Shown here in pieces: positions 8,520 to 15,472 of a DNA stretch of 64,000 nt (positions within the stretch are counted from its first letter, which is position 1; every line of letters starts with the position of its first letter). Below the pieces are notes generated by a model that worked only from the letters and a program-made list of their open reading frames with translations, did no database searches and was not told where the DNA came from. Source of the DNA: Mycolicibacterium sp. P9-22. Its GTDB lineage: Bacteria > Actinomycetota > Actinomycetes > Mycobacteriales > Mycobacteriaceae. The position numbers and the translations under genes are program-made. The stretch covers positions 1-64,000 of the forward strand of contig NZ_NPKP01000008.1 in NCBI RefSeq assembly GCF_008329585.1, read 5' to 3'.

Positions 8520-9020
8520 CTAGTTGTTCCGTCCCGAATTCACGTCGACGCCGAGGATGCGGCTCGCCAGGGTGGCCGACAGGCCATCCACCGACGAGGC
8601 CAGCTCGGCTTGAGCAGCTGAACCCTGTTGGGACAGCTTCTCGTTGGCCTGGCGTACCGTCTCGGCGACTTCACCGCTGGCCTCGGCCCGCTTCGAGTCG
8701 ACGACCTGACGGCCTTCGGCGCGTGCCTCGTCACGAAGTGCCGATGCCTCGGCGCGTGCGCCGGCCATCGCCTGGTCGTAGTCGGCCTGGGCGGCTGCCA
8801 CCTGCTCGGCCGACTTGCGGCTGTCGGCAGCAGTTTTGGCCAGCATGGCCTCGCGCTCGGCGAGCACCTTGCTGATCGGCGGCACCACCCATTTCCAGAT
8901 CACGCCGAGCGTGATCAGGAAGATGAGCAGCACAGCGAAAAAGGTGCCGTTGGGAACCAGGAAGTTACTGGTTCCCCCGCCCTCTTCCGCGGCCACGATG
9001 GATACGGTCAGCTGGTCCAT
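8520..9020 (-). CDS. atpF: ATP synthase b subunit
   Basis: Peripheral stalk subunit b, 166 residues. A single membrane span at about 25-45 (FFAVLLIFLITLGVIWKWVV) is followed by a long charged coiled-coil rich in Ala, Glu and Arg. It pairs with the b-like part of the AtpH fusion. There is a 9-base gap after atpE and none before atpH. Confidence 0.95.
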   Translation of the reverse strand: MDQLTVSIVAAEEGGGTSNFLVPNGTFFAVLLIFLITLGVIWKWVVPPISKVLAEREAMLAKTAADSRKSAEQVAAAQADYDQAMAGARAEASALRDEARAEGRQVVDSKRAEASGEVAETVRQANEKLSQQGSAAQAELASSVDGLSATLASRILGVDVNSGRNN

Positions 9021-9029
9021 GCTGTCGGA

Positions 9030-9290
9030 CTACTGCAGGCCCGGCGTGGCGAACACGAACAGCGCCATGAACGCCAGGTTGATGAAGTACGCGGCCTCCA
9101 CCAGACCGACGGTGATGAAGAACGGGGTGAACAGCCGGCCCTGGGCTTCGGGCTGCCGGGCGATGCCGGAGATCAGCGCGTTACCCGCGATACCGTCACC
9201 GATACCGGCGCCGATGGCACCGCCACCCATGATCAGACCGCCACCGATCAGCGCGCCAGCAGTGATGATGGCGTTGGGATCGAGTTCCAT
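9030..9290 (-). CDS. atpE: ATP synthase c subunit
   Basis: Membrane c-ring subunit, 86 residues, two transmembrane hairpin helices joined by the polar loop ARQPEAQGR. Glu65 (VGLVEAAYF) is the proton-carrying carboxylate. The residues tied to bedaquiline binding (Asp32, Ala67 and Ile70, equal to 28, 63 and 66 in M. tuberculosis) are all of the susceptible type. Translation is favoured by a perfect AAGGAGG (minus strand, 9299-9305) eight bases before the ATG, preceded by a hairpin in the atpB-atpE gap. Both fit the need for many more c than other subunits. Confidence 0.98.
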   Translation of the reverse strand: MELDPNAIITAGALIGGGLIMGGGAIGAGIGDGIAGNALISGIARQPEAQGRLFTPFFITVGLVEAAYFINLAFMALFVFATPGLQ

Positions 9291-9298
9291 TCCTTTTT

Positions 9299-9328
9299 CC
9301 TCCTTGTAACTGGTGGCGGTGCCACCAG
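9299..9328 (-). promoter_or_regulatory. hairpin and strong ribosome binding site before atpE
   Basis: In the atpB-atpE gap the minus-strand transcript can form CTGGTGGC (9310-9317), loop 9318-9320, GCCACCAG (9321-9328), a perfect 8-bp stem. The full AAGGAGG at 9299-9305 follows at once. This could block decay or processing from upstream and expose the atpE start. Confidence 0.55.
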
Positions 9329-9374
9329 GACTTCTGTCGTACGTGTCAGTGCAGCTTGGTCAAACGGTCGAGAG

Positions 9375-10163
9375 TCAGTGCGCGTGCTCTTTGGTGTCGT
9401 GGTCGTCGTGAACTTCCATCGACTGGCTGAAGTACAGGATCGTCAGCAGGCTGAAGATGAAGGCCTGGATCAAGCCGACGAACAGGTCGAAGGTCTTCCA
9501 GATGGCGTTGGGCAGCCACTGGATGTACCAGGGGAACATCGCGATCAGCGCCACCAGGATGCCGCCGGCGAAGATGTTGCCGAAGAGTCGCAGTGCCAGC
9601 GAGATCGGCTTGGCGAGTTCCTCGACGATGTTGATCGGCGCCAGGAAGGCGACGTGGCCCTTGACGACCGCGATCGGGTGCCCGATCGCGCCGCGCCGCC
9701 AGATGCCCGCCGCGTGGTAGCAGATGAACACGAACAGGGCGAGCGCCAGCACGAAGTTGATATCGGAGGCGGGCGGCTTGTAGAGCTCGGCTGCCGCACC
9801 ATCGGATCCGCCGTACTGCCAGGGGAATACGGCCAGCCAGTTGGAGATCAGGATGAACGCGAACAGCGCGACGGCCAGGGGCAGGACGAAGGGCGCGATC
9901 TTCATGCCGATCGAACCCTCGATCTGCTGGCGCATCTGGATGGTCAGCGCCTCCCAGAACAGCTGCACGCCACCGGGCACACCGGTCGAGGTGACCTTGG
10001 ACTTCAGGTAGAACGCCAGCCCGATGATGATCACCGCGGTGATCGCGGTGGCCATGATCGTGTCACCGTTGAAGGTCATGCCGAACAGTTCGAACACCAT
10101 CGTGTGGTGTCCGACGTGGATGGCGGCGCCACCCTCTTCGGCGGCAAGCACAGTCTCAGTCAT
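9375..10163 (-). CDS. atpB: ATP synthase a subunit
   Basis: Membrane stator subunit a, 262 residues, with about six hydrophobic spans. The essential Arg that faces the c-ring carboxylate is Arg192 in LRLFGNIFAG. The end is polar and His-rich (HDDHDTKEHAH), which lies in the cytoplasm. It follows the AtpI-like gene by ten bases and is separated from atpE by an 84-base gap containing a hairpin. Confidence 0.96.
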   Translation of the reverse strand: MTETVLAAEEGGAAIHVGHHTMVFELFGMTFNGDTIMATAITAVIIIGLAFYLKSKVTSTGVPGGVQLFWEALTIQMRQQIEGSIGMKIAPFVLPLAVALFAFILISNWLAVFPWQYGGSDGAAAELYKPPASDINFVLALALFVFICYHAAGIWRRGAIGHPIAVVKGHVAFLAPINIVEELAKPISLALRLFGNIFAGGILVALIAMFPWYIQWLPNAIWKTFDLFVGLIQAFIFSLLTILYFSQSMEVHDDHDTKEHAH

Positions 10164-10173
10164 TCGGGTCAGC

Positions 10174-10638
10174 TCAATCCTTCGAATCCGATGCGGGGAC
10201 GTCCTCGACGTCCAAACCGTTGGAGCGGATCTTCTTCAGCACCGGGATGCTGGTGCTCATCACCAGCAGTGCCTGGAAGATTGCCAACCCGAACAGCACC
10301 GCAATTCCGCCGTGTGCCTTGAAGTAGATGGCCACCACCATGGCGACTGCGGTGATGACCAACAGTCGCGTGGCGGAGTTTATGGCCATTTTCTTCTTGA
10401 GTGGGTGGTCCTCCATCGTGATCGACTCGACGGCTCGTCGCACCAGCAGCGCGTTGAGCAAACCGAGGCCGAGCCCGATACCGAAGAACACACCGAAGAA
10501 GATGTTGCCGATATAACCGGCGGCCGCGACGGCCACCGCGGTGAGCGCCAGGCAGACCAGCAGGAGCCGCAACGGACGGAAGGCGACGGAAGGGAACACC
10601 AGGGGCGCGTCCTGCGCTGGCGTCGTCACGTCGTTCAC
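10174..10638 (-). CDS. AtpI-like membrane protein at head of atp operon
   Basis: 154-residue hydrophobic protein with four predicted membrane segments (about 25-65, 85-105 and 112-130) separated by basic loops. The corresponding M. tuberculosis gene sits at the same place upstream of atpB. The position and size correspond to AtpI/UncI, a factor proposed to help c-ring assembly or magnesium supply in other bacteria, but sequence similarity to AtpI is weak and the role is inferred from position. It is the first gene of the ATP synthase operon. Confidence 0.85.
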   Translation of the reverse strand: MNDVTTPAQDAPLVFPSVAFRPLRLLLVCLALTAVAVAAAGYIGNIFFGVFFGIGLGLGLLNALLVRRAVESITMEDHPLKKKMAINSATRLLVITAVAMVVAIYFKAHGGIAVLFGLAIFQALLVMSTSIPVLKKIRSNGLDVEDVPASDSKD

Positions 10639-10920
10639 CTCAATCCCGCGTCGTCGAGGGGGGTACTGATCGAAAACTGCAATAGCTCAGAAAACTGCAA
10701 AATTCCTGTGCGTGCCCGACGAGAGTATCGGAGGGCAGCGGGCGCGCTGGAATCACCCAAGGGGTAGCTCCCTTTTGTCGGTCGTATATCGGCACCGAAC
10801 GGTCGGGTGGACCGCTGGGCCGGGCCGGCAACCCGCGAGGTTTTCGGGTTATGCGCAGAACCGTACCACAAGGTAGGAGGCACAAAAACAGGCCTACTAC
10901 TTTTCGTCGTACACGGGCTG
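10639..10920 (-). promoter_or_regulatory. atp operon upstream region
   Basis: 282 bases without a gene between wecA and the first atp gene. The best promoter candidate on the minus strand is the extended -10 TGGTACGGT (TACGGT at 10860-10865) with a T-rich -35 region (TTTTTG) 17 bases upstream, which would give a leader of about 215 nt. Close to the start codon lies an 11-bp direct repeat described separately. No protein-coding frame with plausible composition was found. Confidence 0.4.
10672..10700 (-). repeat. direct repeat TTGCAGTTTTC upstream of atp operon
   Basis: TTGCAGTTTTC occurs twice on the minus strand (10672-10682 and 10690-10700), one 18-bp step apart, 34-62 bases before the first atp start codon. 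It could be a regulator site or an mRNA element; nothing in the sequence decides between these. Confidence 0.5.
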
Positions 10921-12111
10921 TTACGGGTCTTCGACCGGACTGTTGCGCCCCCGCAGCAGCGGTATCAGCGTCACCACTCCGGCCACCAGAATTGCGGCGA
11001 GCATCACGACACCGGTGTGGCGCGGATCGAAGAAGATCGTGCTCGCCGCCCCCAGCGCGACGATGCTCACCCACAGATAGATGAGCAGCACGACGCGGCG
11101 GTGCGAATGCCCGATCTGCAGCAGCCGATGGTGCAGATGCATCTTGTCCGGGCTGAACGGGCTCTTCCCTGCGCGGGTCCGGCGCACGATCGCCAGCAGC
11201 ATGTCCAGCGCGGGCACGAACATCACCGCGACCACCAACAGGAACGGCGACAGCAACGCGAACACGTCGCGCGCCCCGTAGGCGTTCTGCGAGATCGGGC
11301 CGGCCGCCGTCGTCGAGGCCGCCGCGAGCATCAGGCCGATCAGCATCGATCCGGAGTCGCCCATGAAGATCTTCGCGCGGTGGAAGTTGTGCGGCAGGAA
11401 TCCCAGACACGCGCCGGCGAGCACCACCGAGATCATGGCCGGCGGGTAGAACAGCACGTCGCCGCCGTGGTCGCGGAGCAGGCCGACCGAGAAGATGCAG
11501 ATCGCCAGGGCAGTGATCAGGCCCAGCCCGGCGGCCAGGCCGTCGAGACCGTCGACGAAGTTCATGGCATTGACGATCGAGACGGTCAACGCCAGCGTGA
11601 GCAGGATCGAGGTGACCTGATCCAGCACGATGGTGCCGACACCGCCGATCGGGATGTACAGCACGCTCCACGCCACACCCATCGTGACCAGCACGCTGGC
11701 GGCGGTGATCTGACCGGCGAATTTGGTCAGCGCGTCCAGGCCCCACCGGTCGTCGATCAGACCCACCAGCATGATGAGTCCCCCGGCGACCACCACCGCG
11801 GGCATCCCGGTCGAATACACGAATCCGCGATTGAGCGCTGGCAGCTGGGACGCCAGCAGCACCGCGACCACCACACCGATGTAGATGGCCAGCCCGCCCA
11901 TCCGCGGGGTCGGCGCCACGTGCACATCGCGTTCGCGCGGGTAGGCGACCGCGCCGATCCGGATGGCCAGCACCCGGACCCAGCCGGTCGCGAAGTAGGT
12001 GATGATCGCGGCGGTCAGCCCGACGAGCGCGAGTTCGCGCAGCGGGACACCCGCGCCGCGGTCCGACAGGGCGAGCAGACCGTCAGCCATCCAGACCGAT
12101 TCGCTCAGCAC
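10921..12111 (-). CDS. wecA: undecaprenyl/decaprenyl-phosphate GlcNAc-1-phosphate transferase WecA
   Basis: Integral membrane transferase that moves GlcNAc-1-phosphate from UDP-GlcNAc to decaprenyl phosphate, the first step of the arabinogalactan linkage unit in mycobacteria. The 396-residue protein has about eleven hydrophobic segments. Family motifs are present: GLIDDRWGLD, the Asp-rich NAMNFVDGLDGLAAG, FMGDSGSMLIG and the His motif KMHLHHRLLQIGHSHRR. It has the usual mycobacterial position between tsaC and the atp operon, and its start is 30 bases after the tsaC stop, consistent with a shared transcript. Confidence 0.95.
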   Translation of the reverse strand: MLSESVWMADGLLALSDRGAGVPLRELALVGLTAAIITYFATGWVRVLAIRIGAVAYPRERDVHVAPTPRMGGLAIYIGVVVAVLLASQLPALNRGFVYSTGMPAVVVAGGLIMLVGLIDDRWGLDALTKFAGQITAASVLVTMGVAWSVLYIPIGGVGTIVLDQVTSILLTLALTVSIVNAMNFVDGLDGLAAGLGLITALAICIFSVGLLRDHGGDVLFYPPAMISVVLAGACLGFLPHNFHRAKIFMGDSGSMLIGLMLAAASTTAAGPISQNAYGARDVFALLSPFLLVVAVMFVPALDMLLAIVRRTRAGKSPFSPDKMHLHHRLLQIGHSHRRVVLLIYLWVSIVALGAASTIFFDPRHTGVVMLAAILVAGVVTLIPLLRGRNSPVEDP

Positions 12112-12141
12112 GGGGTGAACCGTACGCGAGAAGGCTGTGAC

Positions 12142-12819
12142 CTACGGGGTGGTCCCACGGGTGTCCTCGGGTGTGAGGGCGTCGGCTTCCACACCGAGCA
12201 CGCGCGCCACGTCGGCTACGGAGACTGGCCCTTCCCGCAGCACCCGCGGCCGCGGGCCGGACACGTCGACGATCGTGGAGGCCGCTCCCTGCGGCGATGG
12301 TCCCCCGTCGAGATATACCTCGACCCGCGCACCCAGCTGGGCCTGCGCGTCCGCCGCGGTGACGGCGGCCGGGGAGCCGGAGATGTTGGCGCTGCTGACG
12401 GCCATCGGGCCGACCTCGCGCAACAGCTCGATGGCCACCGGCTGCAACGGCATGCGCAGCATGACGGTGCCGTTGGCGTCGCCGAGGTCCCAGTGCAGCG
12501 ACGGGGCGTGGCGGACCACCAGGCTCAACGCGCCCGGCCAGAACGCCTGAATGAGCTCACGCGCGGCGGGCGGCACCGCGTAGACCAGTCCGTCGATGGT
12601 GTGCCAGGAGCCGACGAGCACGCCGACCGGCATATCGCGGCCCCGGTTCTTGGCCGCGAGCAGCGCGGACACCGCCTCGCTGTTGAAGGCGTCCGCGCCG
12701 ATGCCGTAGACGGTGTCGGTGGGCAGCACCACCAGTCCCCCGCCCTTGACGGCGCTGACCGCCGACGTGAGGCCGGTGGCCCGCTGTTCGGGGTCCGCGC
12801 AGTCGAAGAGCTGTGTCAT
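12142..12819 (-). CDS. tsaC: L-threonylcarbamoyladenylate synthase (Sua5/YrdC/TsaC)
   Basis: Forms threonylcarbamoyl-AMP from threonine, bicarbonate and ATP for the t6A37 modification of ANN-reading tRNAs. The 225-residue protein has the YrdC-fold segments GGLVVLPTDTVYGIG near the N-terminus and SSANISGSPA later. The family's KRP motif region is replaced by KNRGRDMPVGVLVG, as in other mycobacteria. The C-terminal part (about 185-225) is a short tail rather than a full Sua5 domain. The ATG follows the prmC stop by five bases, so the two are cotranscribed. Confidence 0.92.
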   Translation of the reverse strand: MTQLFDCADPEQRATGLTSAVSAVKGGGLVVLPTDTVYGIGADAFNSEAVSALLAAKNRGRDMPVGVLVGSWHTIDGLVYAVPPAARELIQAFWPGALSLVVRHAPSLHWDLGDANGTVMLRMPLQPVAIELLREVGPMAVSSANISGSPAAVTAADAQAQLGARVEVYLDGGPSPQGAASTIVDVSGPRPRVLREGPVSVADVARVLGVEADALTPEDTRGTTP

Positions 12820-12824
12820 ATACG

Positions 12825-13658
12825 TCAGCTTCTCACCGCGGTGACGAACCGGAACCGACCGGCCAGGTCGCGGCGTGCCGCGATATCGGTGAACACGCCG
12901 GCCGCGCCGAAGCGTTCGGCGGTGGCCGCCGACGTGGTGTCGTCATGCTCCACCCCCAGCCGGCCGCCGGGCCGCAACAACCGCGAGGCCAGCTCGACGA
13001 TCGGGGCGATGACGGCCATCCCGTCGGGGCCGCCGAACAGCGCGTCGTGCGGGTCATGTTCTGCCACTTCGGGTTCCAGGTCCGCGCCGTCCGGAATGTA
13101 GGGCGGGTTGGCCACCACCAGATCGACTTCACCGGTCAGGCCGGCCAGCACATCGCGGTCGGTGACGTCCGCACGCACCAGTTCCACCGCCGACCCGTCC
13201 ACATTGGCGCGCGCATAACGCAGCGCCTCCGCGGACCGCTCCACCGCAATGACGCGGGCATCCGGGCGGTAGGAGGCGAGCGCGAGCGCGAGGGCGCCCG
13301 ACCCCGTACACAGGTCGACGATCACGCCGCCGGGCCGGACCGCAACCGCCTGTGCCCACTCCAGCAGCGCCTCGGTCTCGGGCCGCGGGATGAACACCCC
13401 CGGACCCACGGTCAGGGTCACCGGGCCGAAGGCGGCGCTGCCCACCAGGTGCTGCAACGGGATTCGCTGCGCGCGCCGCCCGATCAGGGTGCGGTACTCG
13501 TCGAGGAAGTCGGGTTCGGGGTCGGCGAATCTGAGCCGGCCGCGGTCGACACCGATGACATGGGCGGCCAGCTGCTCGGCGTCGGTGCGCGCGGAATCGA
13601 TACCGGCTGCGGCCAACGCGGTGGCCGCATCCGAGATGGCCTGCTGCAGTGCGGTCAT
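12825..13658 (-). CDS. prmC: peptide chain release factor N5-glutamine methyltransferase PrmC
   Basis: SAM-dependent methyltransferase that methylates the Gln of the GGQ motif in release factors, sharpening termination. 277 residues: an N-terminal helical domain with the substrate-binding PRPETE motif (91-96), the SAM motif DLCTGSGALAL (115-125) and the catalytic NPPY at 184-187. The frame is open far upstream within prfA, but homology begins at the ATG at 13658, which overlaps the prfA stop by one base (TGATG). Its substrate, the prfA product, is thus encoded directly upstream in the same operon. Confidence 0.95.
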   Translation of the reverse strand: MTALQQAISDAATALAAAGIDSARTDAEQLAAHVIGVDRGRLRFADPEPDFLDEYRTLIGRRAQRIPLQHLVGSAAFGPVTLTVGPGVFIPRPETEALLEWAQAVAVRPGGVIVDLCTGSGALALALASYRPDARVIAVERSAEALRYARANVDGSAVELVRADVTDRDVLAGLTGEVDLVVANPPYIPDGADLEPEVAEHDPHDALFGGPDGMAVIAPIVELASRLLRPGGRLGVEHDDTTSAATAERFGAAGVFTDIAARRDLAGRFRFVTAVRS

Positions 13659-14731
13659 CACGCCTGCTGGAGGCGCGCCTGCTTGTCGGCGGCCGCGAGC
13701 GCGTCCAGCAGCGCATCCATATCGCCGTCGAGCACCTGGTCGAGGTTGTGCGATTTGAAGTTGATGCGGTGGTCGGCGATCCGGTTCTCCGGGTAGTTGT
13801 AGGTACGGATCCGTTCGCTGCGGTCGACGGTGCGGATCTGGCTGGCGCGGTCCGCCGAGGCGTCCGCCGAAGCCTGCTCTTCGGCCAGTGCCTGCAGGCG
13901 GGCGGCGAGAACCACCATGGCGCGCGCCTTGTTCTGCAGCTGGCTGCGCTCGTTCTGGCAGGTGACCACGATGCCGGTCGGCAGGTGGGTGATGCGGACG
14001 GCCGAGTCGGTGGTGTTGACGCCCTGGCCGCCCTTTCCCGAAGAGCGGTAGACGTCGATGCGCAGGTCGGACTCGTCGATCTGGACGGCCTCGACGTCTT
14101 CGGGTTCGGGGTAGACGAGCACGCCGGCCGCCGAGGTGTGCACCCGGCCCTGGGATTCGGTGACGGGCACGCGCTGCACGCGGTGCACCCCGCCCTCGAA
14201 CTTCATCCGCGACCACACGCCGTCGGCGGAATCGCCCTTGCCGGCGATCGTGATGGTGGCGTCCTTGTAGCCGCCGAGATCCGACCACGTCTCGTCGAGC
14301 ACGGTGACCGTCCAGCCGTGCCGTTCGGCGTAGCGGATGTACATGCGGGCGAGGTCGGCGGCGAACAGCGCCGATTCTTCGCCGCCCTCACCGGATTTCA
14401 CCTCGAGCACGACATCGTCGGCGTCGTGCGGATCGCGGGGGGCCAGCAGGTCGGTGAGCCGGGCATCGAGTTCTGCGGCCCGCGCTTCGAGCTCGGGAAC
14501 CTCGGCGGCGAACGCCTCATCCTCGGCCCCCAGCTCGCGGGCGGCCTCCAGGTCACCGTGCACCGCTTCCAGCTTGCGGTACGTGGAGACGATCGGCGAG
14601 ATCTGCGCGAACCGGCGCCCGACGCGGCGGGCCGCGCCGGCGTCCGCATGCAGGGCGGGATCGGCCAGTTGGGTCTCCAGGTCGGCATGCTCGGCGAGCA
14701 ACGCCTCGATCGCGGGTGCGGTATCGGTCAC
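13658..14731 (-). CDS. prfA: peptide chain release factor 1
   Basis: Class I release factor recognising UAA and UAG in the ribosomal A site. 357 residues, with the codon-recognition PxT motif PVT at 189-191 and the peptidyl-hydrolysis GGQ at 234-236 (SSGKGGQGVN), whose Gln is the PrmC target. The N-terminal 100 residues are an Ala/Glu-rich helical bundle. It overlaps prmC by one base and lies 83 bases after rpmE, with a hairpin in between. Confidence 0.97.
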   Translation of the reverse strand: MTDTAPAIEALLAEHADLETQLADPALHADAGAARRVGRRFAQISPIVSTYRKLEAVHGDLEAARELGAEDEAFAAEVPELEARAAELDARLTDLLAPRDPHDADDVVLEVKSGEGGEESALFAADLARMYIRYAERHGWTVTVLDETWSDLGGYKDATITIAGKGDSADGVWSRMKFEGGVHRVQRVPVTESQGRVHTSAAGVLVYPEPEDVEAVQIDESDLRIDVYRSSGKGGQGVNTTDSAVRITHLPTGIVVTCQNERSQLQNKARAMVVLAARLQALAEEQASADASADRASQIRTVDRSERIRTYNYPENRIADHRINFKSHNLDQVLDGDMDALLDALAAADKQARLQQA

Positions 14732-14763
14732 CTGGACTCCTCAAAAACGGCCTGTAGACGCAA

Positions 14764-14807
14764 ATCGGCGCCCGGTCCTGACACGTATGCCAGGTTCGGG
14801 CGCCGAT
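14764..14807 (-). terminator. hairpin between rpmE and prfA
   Basis: ATCGGCGCCCG (14764-14774) and CGGGCGCCGAT (14797-14807) form an 11-bp perfect stem with a 22-base loop, starting 7 bases after the rpmE stop. Downstream on the minus strand come TTTG and TTTTT patches but no clean U-run, so it may terminate partially and separate rpmE dosage from prfA. Confidence 0.55.
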
Positions 14808-14814
14808 AGGGCAG

Positions 14815-15045
14815 CTAGTTGTCTGCAGCAGCCTTGGTGTCGCGCTTTCCGTAGCGCTTCTCGAAGCGGGCAACGCGGCCGCCGCTGTCGAGGATCTTCT
14901 GCTTGCCGGTGTAGAACGGGTGGCACTGCGAGCAGACCTCGACCACGATGTGGCCGTTGTCCTTGGTGCTGCGGGTCGTGAACGTGTTACCGCAGCCGCA
15001 GACCACGTTGGTCTCGGCGTAATTGGGGTGAATACCCGATTTCAT
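14815..15045 (-). CDS. rpmE: 50S ribosomal protein L31 (zinc-binding form)
   Basis: 76-residue ribosomal protein L31. Cys16, Cys18, Cys38 and Cys41 (CGCGN and CSQCHPFYTGKQK) show the zinc-containing C+ form rather than the Zur-controlled zinc-free paralogue. It bridges the large and small subunits. A good ribosome site (AGAGGAAAAGCG) precedes the ATG. A hairpin follows the gene directly. Confidence 0.97.
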   Translation of the reverse strand: MKSGIHPNYAETNVVCGCGNTFTTRSTKDNGHIVVEVCSQCHPFYTGKQKILDSGGRVARFEKRYGKRDTKAAADN

Positions 15046-15136
15046 CGCTTTTCCTCTGCATTCGTTGGCCGCCGGGTCGCCCGAGCCCAGACCTGGGAGT
15101 CTTCGAACGTGAACCGGAACCGAGGGTCGACGGTGA

Positions 15137-15165
15137 ATTATGCCAGGTCAACCGTCGAATGCGAA
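15137..15165 (-). promoter_or_regulatory. possible rpmE promoter
   Basis: Within the 235-base gap upstream of rpmE, TTCGCA (15160-15165) and CATAAT (15137-15142) are spaced by 17 bases on the minus strand, giving a leader of about 85 nt. The -35 is weak. Confidence 0.4.
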
Positions 15166-15280
15166 AACGCCTCACCACCGGCCGCTATTCCCGGGTCACC
15201 ACGACGTGTCGGACGGCTGCACCTCGGGTAGCCGATCAGGACGACGACCTCATCCGATCCGGAGAAGCGAGGTGGAATCG

Positions 15281-15472
15281 ATGCAACTGCTCAAGACAGT
15301 CAGCCACGGTAGCGTCGCCGCCGGCATCACCGCCCTGGTCGTGGGTGCCGGCCTGGCCACAACGCCACCACCACCGCCGACGCCGCCGCCACCACCGCCC
15401 GTCGGCATCACGGTGCCGCCGCTGCCACCGCCCCCGCCGGGCCCGACGCTGCCATCGGTGATCTACGGCTGA
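15281..15472 (+). CDS. small exported proline-rich peptide
   Basis: 63-residue frame with an N-terminal signal-like segment (SVAAGITALVVGAGLATT) followed by a low-complexity tail of Pro runs broken by Thr, Gly and Val, ending in LPSVIYG. An AGGTGG ribosome site lies seven bases before the ATG. I do not recognise a family. Short Pro-rich exported peptides of this kind are common in mycobacteria, but composition bias means the frame could also be chance. The 3' end overlaps the convergent acyl-CoA synthetase gene by 10 bases. Confidence 0.5.
   Translation: MQLLKTVSHGSVAAGITALVVGAGLATTPPPPPTPPPPPPVGITVPPLPPPPPGPTLPSVIYG

Noticed and set aside
10807..13101. Plus-strand frame of 764 codons over wecA and tsaC
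   Set aside because: Antisense shadow with Arg/His/Asp/Gln bias and no domains; both minus-strand genes are well supported.
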